From Marchantia polymorpha subsp. ruderalis (lineage: Eukaryota; Streptophyta; Marchantiopsida; Marchantiales; Marchantiaceae): a stretch of DNA of 64,000 nucleotides. Under the pieces are notes generated by a model, which saw nothing but the letters and a program-made list of their open reading frames with translations, made no database searches and was not told the origin of the DNA. The position numbers and the translations under genes were made by a program. Location: assembly GCA_037833965.1 (NCBI GenBank), contig AP031352.1, positions 15,480,501 through 15,544,500 of the forward strand, read 5' to 3'. Positions 58,081 through 64,000 of the stretch are shown here, piece after piece; position 1 is the first letter of the stretch, and each line of letters begins with the position of its first letter.

Positions 58081-60555
58081 TTCAAACATGTTGAAGATGG
58101 AGCAAATTCAAGGGATCTTCCACGATCCTACTCCTTCGATGACGCAGATTGTGAAGATGATGACAGATAGGTAGGCAGAATCATTCGCAAGGAGCTTCAG
58201 GCTGTTCTTAGTCAATCTTATTGGTTTCTAACTTGGTCGGATAATGGAAAATGGCGATATCCGTCTTCTCGCATTCGCTGGAATCTTGTCTCAACAGAAA
58301 ATGTGGGAATGCTGCATTGTAGGTACCTGGATTCTGAAAGTGACATCGACTGATTCCTCAATTCTGTTGCACAAAAGTTCGAAAGCTCCGAGTTATCAGC
58401 AAATTTAATTGAGGCATTTACTGTACAGCTGCTAATGGAATTGGAGTGCATGGGCAAGAGAACCAGAGCAAACCAAGAGGTGACAATCGCACACTGCGAG
58501 CAAAAGCAACTTGAAATGCAAACACAAGGTTTTCCTGCTAATTGTTAAAACTGGAACAGTGTAAGTTCAAGTGTCTGTAAGTCGAGGGGGACTGGAAACC
58601 GTGGTACTTTCCACGGGGTCCCAGCTGCACTGGTGCAGCTCTATGTGGGTACTTGTCCAGAAGTGTGCATACTGAGAACGAGGCCAAGTTTCTGGTGCCA
58701 AAGTCCGCGACCAAAGTAGAGACAGTGATTCCGGGGCGTACGACGTTTTCAACCAGAAAATTTTGTTTTCCTTTCACGTTGATGCGTATTTCTGAGACAA
58801 ACCTTGCCACGCCGGGCGATATTAGTTGTGCGTACTATGGCATGAACAATAAGTCCACTGATTTGGGCACCTTGAATTTGCGAACAACTCGGCCAATAAG
58901 ACGAATGCATCTGTTCCTCCGGCGCAGTTTGAGCCCACCTTGAGGCGTTATGTGCTCTTTACTGAGCCCAGGCCTGTGATCGACAGGACTGGCCCAATTC
59001 CGTGGAAAATGCTGAGTATGAAGGACGACCTCACGACACGATATCATGCGAGGACTTTAAGCGGCTGCTAATAATCGTCAGGAGCATTCACTCTCAGCTT
59101 TCAAAACATGGTCAACCGACATGGTCCATATTTCAAAGTTTAGGATTTCATCGTGCTGTGAGTGCGTCTCGCTTCCAGAATCCTTTCGGCACTCATTTAC
59201 CGGATGCTCCAATTTCGTTTTGTATTGCTTCTACACGTGATACAGATTAAAAGAGGGAGATCATGCATCACTTGAGAAAAAAGCTTTCTCGTGCTTAACG
59301 CTGACACTGCTACAAAAGTCTTGGCAACGATCGAAGGTGAGCCCGTGAAAATCATCTCGCCGTCTTCTATTATGGTGAGATGTGGTATGAAGAGCTCGAG
59401 TAGCTTGTGAGAGGACTGGGGATTACAGATTGCATCTACGAGTAATTATAAACAATATCTCAAGAGTATGCTTCACGTTCGACTCAACTCCCCAGTTTCA
59501 GCACGAATGTTTGTTCTGCAAATAGATGCAAAACCTGGTCGTCAGGTGCTACTTCTCTGCACGGTTACACCTCCTGTATTTCTCATGATCTTGAAAAATG
59601 GTTTCGTACTTGTCACATATAATACTCGTGGAAGACTTATCCCGATTAATTTCTGTACTTGTACTGTTATCTGGTAAGACCACACTCGTCGCCCATCGAT
59701 CCCGAGGATGCTTATTCAACTAGTCCAACTAATGAGATCATAGTATTTAATGTAATCATAGGTAATCAACCAAAGAAGTGGAAAACAGATGATCCTGTAC
59801 TTCGCAAATTTACCCTGACAATTTTTATTTCACATTTTAACCCTCTTTTCTCTGGAGAATTTGGGTGGAAATAAAGCGAGTGGACGACAATTTCGGGTCG
59901 ACTCAAGGCCGAAGCAGCCTTTACTCACACAGTCGGGTAGGTGTTGGAACTAGATGAACGTTCAACCCAGGATTTTTCGCGGTGCCAGAAAAAGTCTTGT
60001 AAATACCTTCGACGAAATGAATTGTGAAATATAAAAGATCAAAGCAAACTACTCTCGGAATATTATACAGCCAACGTTTTATTTTATTGTTTCTCAAGTT
60101 CTTTAGCTGATGTGGGATTGCGAATTCGAAAACCATCATCAGTGTCAGCCGGATATGCCGATGAAAGAGACTTGAAGTTTTGACATTTCAGAAGTGATTT
60201 ATGAACATCGTAGATCACACGAAGGAAATTTTTCGAACGAAGGACTGTGCTATGCGGAAAGAATGTCCCGGACGTGGGACAAGGAGGAGCAATTGTAAGT
60301 ACCTTAAGAGTCCACACCACACAGATCCAAGTCAGGATTCTGGTCCAAGCAGTGAGGGCAGTACTCTCACACGCTCTGCTACGTCTGTTGAGATGTATGG
60401 AGTAAGATGTTATGGCCGGGATAAAAGATGACATGTCTCTTCCCTCATGGTTGTTAATTGTACCAGAGCAGCCGCCGGGTAAAGTCTGGGGATTCGACGG
60501 GGTTTGCAATAGTTGCACATAAGGCCTTCCTACCAATCATGACACAAACTTTGAC
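58081..60555. other. Balanced-composition DNA, no gene recognised
   Basis: Several open frames occur (58087-58170, 58653-58943 plus, 58538-58810 minus, 60084-60536 minus with 150 codons). None shows a domain, convincing splice partners or a repeat relation. A diverged or taxon-restricted gene cannot be ruled out from sequence alone. Confidence 0.35.
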
Positions 60556-62615
60556 ATTTGTTGTTGTTGGCAACTGAATCCAAGTACTCAATAATTCACT
60601 GAAGCCTCTCCTGAGGGCTCAATCTGAGTCAGTCTTTCTGAGTATGCCACGTACGGCAAGAACAGTAGTTCCTTCGTGGCCTGAGAACTTCGACGTGAGC
60701 ATCACTCACTCAAAGATGTTACATACAGAGCTCCGAGTACAAGCGTCAATAATTTGCCGACGGATTCTCAAGGACCTGTACACTCCAGTACTGTTTAAGA
60801 CTGGTATGTGAGGACGTGACAAACTTGCACTTGAACATGAGCATGGACGCACATTTCGTGCACATTGATAGCATAAATGATACTGATAATTTCGAGATCT
60901 GCTCCCCAAACACACTCGAACTTTTAAGAATGATTTTGAGGACTTGAAGGTGATGATTATGACAAACAATCTCATCTGTATCGTGTAAGATAAATGTTTA
61001 TGTAATTGTTCATTTCTAAGCATATTTGGAAATTTGTTTCATATTTGGGTAAAGTATCGATTCATGTTATCTACATCAAAATAATCAATCTATAATATTT
61101 TTTGATAATTTGATTTCTTAGGAATAATAGCATATATATATATATATGATATTGTGATGCTATTGGATCTAAACTCTATTTGATAAGTTAGGTTTCAATT
61201 TTACATATCCTTTATGCAATGTTCTCTATCATTCAAATACTACTATTAGGAAGTTAGTGTTCGAAAGCACTAACCTTACCACATGACACGGTGAACATGA
61301 ACTATCTAAAATAAGATATGGTGAGGATGTATCCATAATTTTCAAGTTTTACAACTTGCGTTTGGAGAAGTCTTGTTCGCTCGGAGCGTATCGGATAGCT
61401 ACTGAATGCCAGCCTATGGCTCTCAAGGAAGTCAAAACTTTCAGCATCGTCCAGACATCACTTTCTTGCAGCATATGGTCACAAAATCGAAGCATATATT
61501 CATGCGAACCTGCTCATAAAATCTGGAATTACCTAACTACTGAGTCGAAATTCATCTGTAAATAACACATAAGATCAACAACTCTTATGATGCTTTCATG
61601 AAATTCTCTGCTACGGAGTTGTAGTGCCTGCGTCAGTGATAAACGTGGACATTACTGAGAGCTATAAGCTCCTGGGTACAAATGACAAGACCTACAGAAC
61701 CCAAGATCTACATCCACACACTATCACGAAGGGTTAGTTGAGGAATTAAATATCAACAGGGTAAGTGCACGAAGTCGCAGTGAAGTCCAACTCTGGCAAT
61801 ATTCCACGTCCGGGTTATGAAGGGGAAATCGAGCCCACACCTTCAACAATATTGCTTAGCCCAGTACTCAGTGCCCACGTTTGTAGGGTATCATGCACTC
61901 ACAGAGCAACCAGAGAGAGTACAATCAAGTGCAAACATTGCACAAGAAGACTCAAGTACAGTACACTCCCTGGGAAAAGGCCACTAGGCAGCATTTGGTT
62001 CCTGGAGTCTCTTGGCAACCAGGACTTGATACTTTCGGCACTGCAAAATGTGTCTAAAGGCTGAGCTACAGAGACTGCATCCTACGAGGCATTAAGTCTG
62101 TACGGCCACCTGAAAAGGCAGCGCAGCCATGCTTGCCTTGAAGTTGGAGCCCGAGAGAAGTTCTGAAATGTTTGTGAGAGCATGTTCACCTCAGCAACCA
62201 CTCATACCCATCGGAGGCAGCTCTTGTTGCCCGATGTGAACGTCGCTAGGATCAGAGCTCCAGTTTGATATTCTTGGTAGAAATTACTATCACCGAAGGG
62301 ACGGTTCGAAATCAAAGGTTTAGAATCGGATTCTATTAGAAACCTATGACTCACACAAGCACTCCAAGTCGTTGGGATATTTCACACATTACAACATAAA
62401 CTAATGATGCTACATTGAAGGTCAGGTATGTATGTTGTCATACTTCTGAATGTCCTTTTGAGTGTGACGTCCCCTGCCCCAAAAGTCACATTGCAGGGTC
62501 GAGCAAAGGTATCAAAACCGCACACTATGCTCTACATATCTTTTTTGTCCTCTTGTGGAATGATCAATTGTATGCATGAGGTCTACTCACGTTAAGACAA
62601 GCCTGTATTGTTATC
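60556..62615. other. No gene recognised, AT microsatellite at about 61131-61149
   Basis: A short (AT)n run lies at about 61131-61149. The 99-codon plus frame at 61765-62064 has no known domain. Confidence 0.4.
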
Positions 62616-62643
62616 CATGTGACATACACATGTATGTCACATG
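62616..62643. repeat. Perfect 13-bp hairpin with 2-nt loop
   Basis: CATGTGACATACA (62616-62628) and TGTATGTCACATG (62631-62643) pair exactly around CA. No similar copy was noticed elsewhere in the window. Confidence 0.85.
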
Positions 62644-64000
62644 AATAATTACTCCTCCATTTCCGAAAGTATCTAAAAGTTGACTTAACTCATGGAAGAT
62701 TTTTAGTATAAACACATATAGAGTCAATCTTTCTAAACTTAAAATGATATTTACTCGTGGATGACAAGGTGAGATAGTTTGTGAGAGATTATTGTCATGA
62801 GAAACAATGATATTATATATAAACGTATGTTGTGCTATGTTTTCGCTTCGTGAATCCATTGACCCATAAAAATCACTTGCATGGGCAGTTCATGAGAAAG
62901 AAATTACGTTTAACTATCTATTTCAATAGTTAATCAATGATCAAAGTGTTTAACCTAAAAGGTTTAGACTTTGTACTAAATAATGCTTATTCAACATCAT
63001 GAAGCTATCGGGGGCTAGTTCCTCCTACACTCTAGTTTCATCATGCATTACTTGAAGGGGTATTCCGTCATTTTTGCTGTCTTATTCTCTCGTCTCTTTG
63101 TGTATATTTTTTGCAACCTAGACTTCAATGTTCAAATGTGTCCTCAATTCGTGAATGATTTTGAATAAATTTGAATCATAATATCAAGCTAACATTTTCC
63201 CTATGGGTAATTTTGCATGAGTGTGCCTCATTCCAGTTCTCATGACTTTAGAGCTCGCATGCACCAAATTCCCCTACTTTAGCCTCCTCCGTCGTCAACG
63301 AGTTGTATAGTGTGTATGTCTGCATTTCGCTTCAAAAACAAAAATAAAAACAAAAACAAGCTCAAATCGTCGTCAGCGTGTGTTCAGGTCTTCCATTTGC
63401 TGGGCCGTAGAGTTGCACCACGTAATATTGTCAGCTGGCCCAGAGTTCCAGGAACTGGTCCAAAATCGCGTTGAGTGGCTAGGGAAAGGCTGGAGGGCTG
63501 CTGATTATAAGGCTTAGAGTACAAGTCGCATGCCTTGGTCTAGTAGATTGGATCTCAACCACCTGAAAGAGCGTCGCAGCATCATAAGCTTTGTCCCTTT
63601 TGGCGAGCGAGTGGTCGATGATTTTCCAACACTTTTCTAACATTCGTTCACCAAATGCAAAAGCCACCGTATCACCTTTAGCCGTGCAGGCAGAAGCCGG
63701 CGCGTGGGCCTGGGTCTTTATCAAAAGAGTCTCCGAGGCGCTTCGTAGTTAGCTCGAATTTTGCCTACATCCATAGGCACTTGATCATTTCAGGATGACC
63801 GTGGCTCGTCCTATCTCGCACACAAACACCCACATCGCAAATGAAATGTCTCGTTGTTGCCATTTCGGGCCCGCCTACAGAATCACAATGATCATTCTAC
63901 TAACCTGTCAAACGGAGACATTCCCTTATAGCCAAACAAGTGTGCATCCAGGATGGGAAAACCATCGACCAGTAGGGATGAACAAGCGCTTTACCCGAAC
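62644..64000. other. Right edge, no gene recognised
   Basis: AT-rich to 63200, then balanced. An A-rich imperfect repeat (AAAAACAAAAAT) lies at about 63336-63358. An 81-codon minus frame at 63479-63724 has no known domain, but it could be the edge of a gene extending beyond the window. Confidence 0.35.

Noticed and set aside
60084-60536. A 150-codon open frame on the minus strand
   Set aside because: No signal peptide, domain, repeat relation or convincing splice sites. Codon choice looks unremarkable.
61131-61149. AT run as a TATA box
   Set aside because: It is a simple (AT)n microsatellite with no gene start nearby.

Overview
The window looks like nuclear DNA of a land plant. Its genes have several GT-AG introns of 150 bp to 2 kb. 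The protein families are plant-type: a makorin E3 ligase, a plant-style MDP-1 phosphatase that reads W-P-F-F-C-E-C after its first HAD motif, and a secreted thaumatin-like protein. Ty1/copia and chromodomain Ty3/gypsy retroelements, a hAT transposon and a LINE fill much of the rest. A telo-box (AAACCCT) lies in one intron. A bryophyte or other early-diverging land plant seems likeliest, but that is an impression; nothing here fixes the species.

Layout. Positions 1-13764 are a nest of old transposons. A decayed Ty3/gypsy chromovirus carries a short element with terminal inverted repeats (2592-3457). It also carries a whole copia element on the minus strand (4616-11167), with paired LTRs, a tRNA-Met-type primer site and a 5-bp target duplication. 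The copia integrase region holds about 850 bp of unrelated, GC-richer DNA. From 13765 to 19400 I see no gene. A thaumatin-like gene in four exons lies at 19477-20668 (minus). Unique or repeated non-coding DNA follows, then a complete four-exon MDP-1 phosphatase gene at 27148-29036 (minus). Positions 30900-41500 are AT-rich and gene-poor: a TRIM-like direct-repeat pair, small direct repeats, and a hAT transposase remnant split by a solo LTR. Positions 41558-44356 are GC-rich. They contain an inverted, broken copy of the promoter, first exon and part of intron 1 of the MDP-1 gene. About 1 kb beyond that copy, in the same orientation, is a complete six-exon makorin gene (44357-48674). A second solo LTR of the same family (51128-52082) and a decayed LINE (52200-56143, minus) follow. 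From 56144 to the end I find no recognisable gene.

The three intact genes are not functionally linked in any obvious way: a RING/C3H ubiquitin ligase, a HAD-type phosphatase and a secreted defence-type protein. The links inside the window are structural. An inverted duplication connects the MDP-1 locus to the 5' flank of makorin, and two solo LTRs of one family lie 14 kb apart in opposite orientation. Scattered through the non-coding DNA are at least six unrelated near-perfect inverted repeats with loops of only 1-6 nt. These look like recent fold-back or template-switch events, or like small hairpin sources, and are the least expected signal here. I found no clear new biological system.
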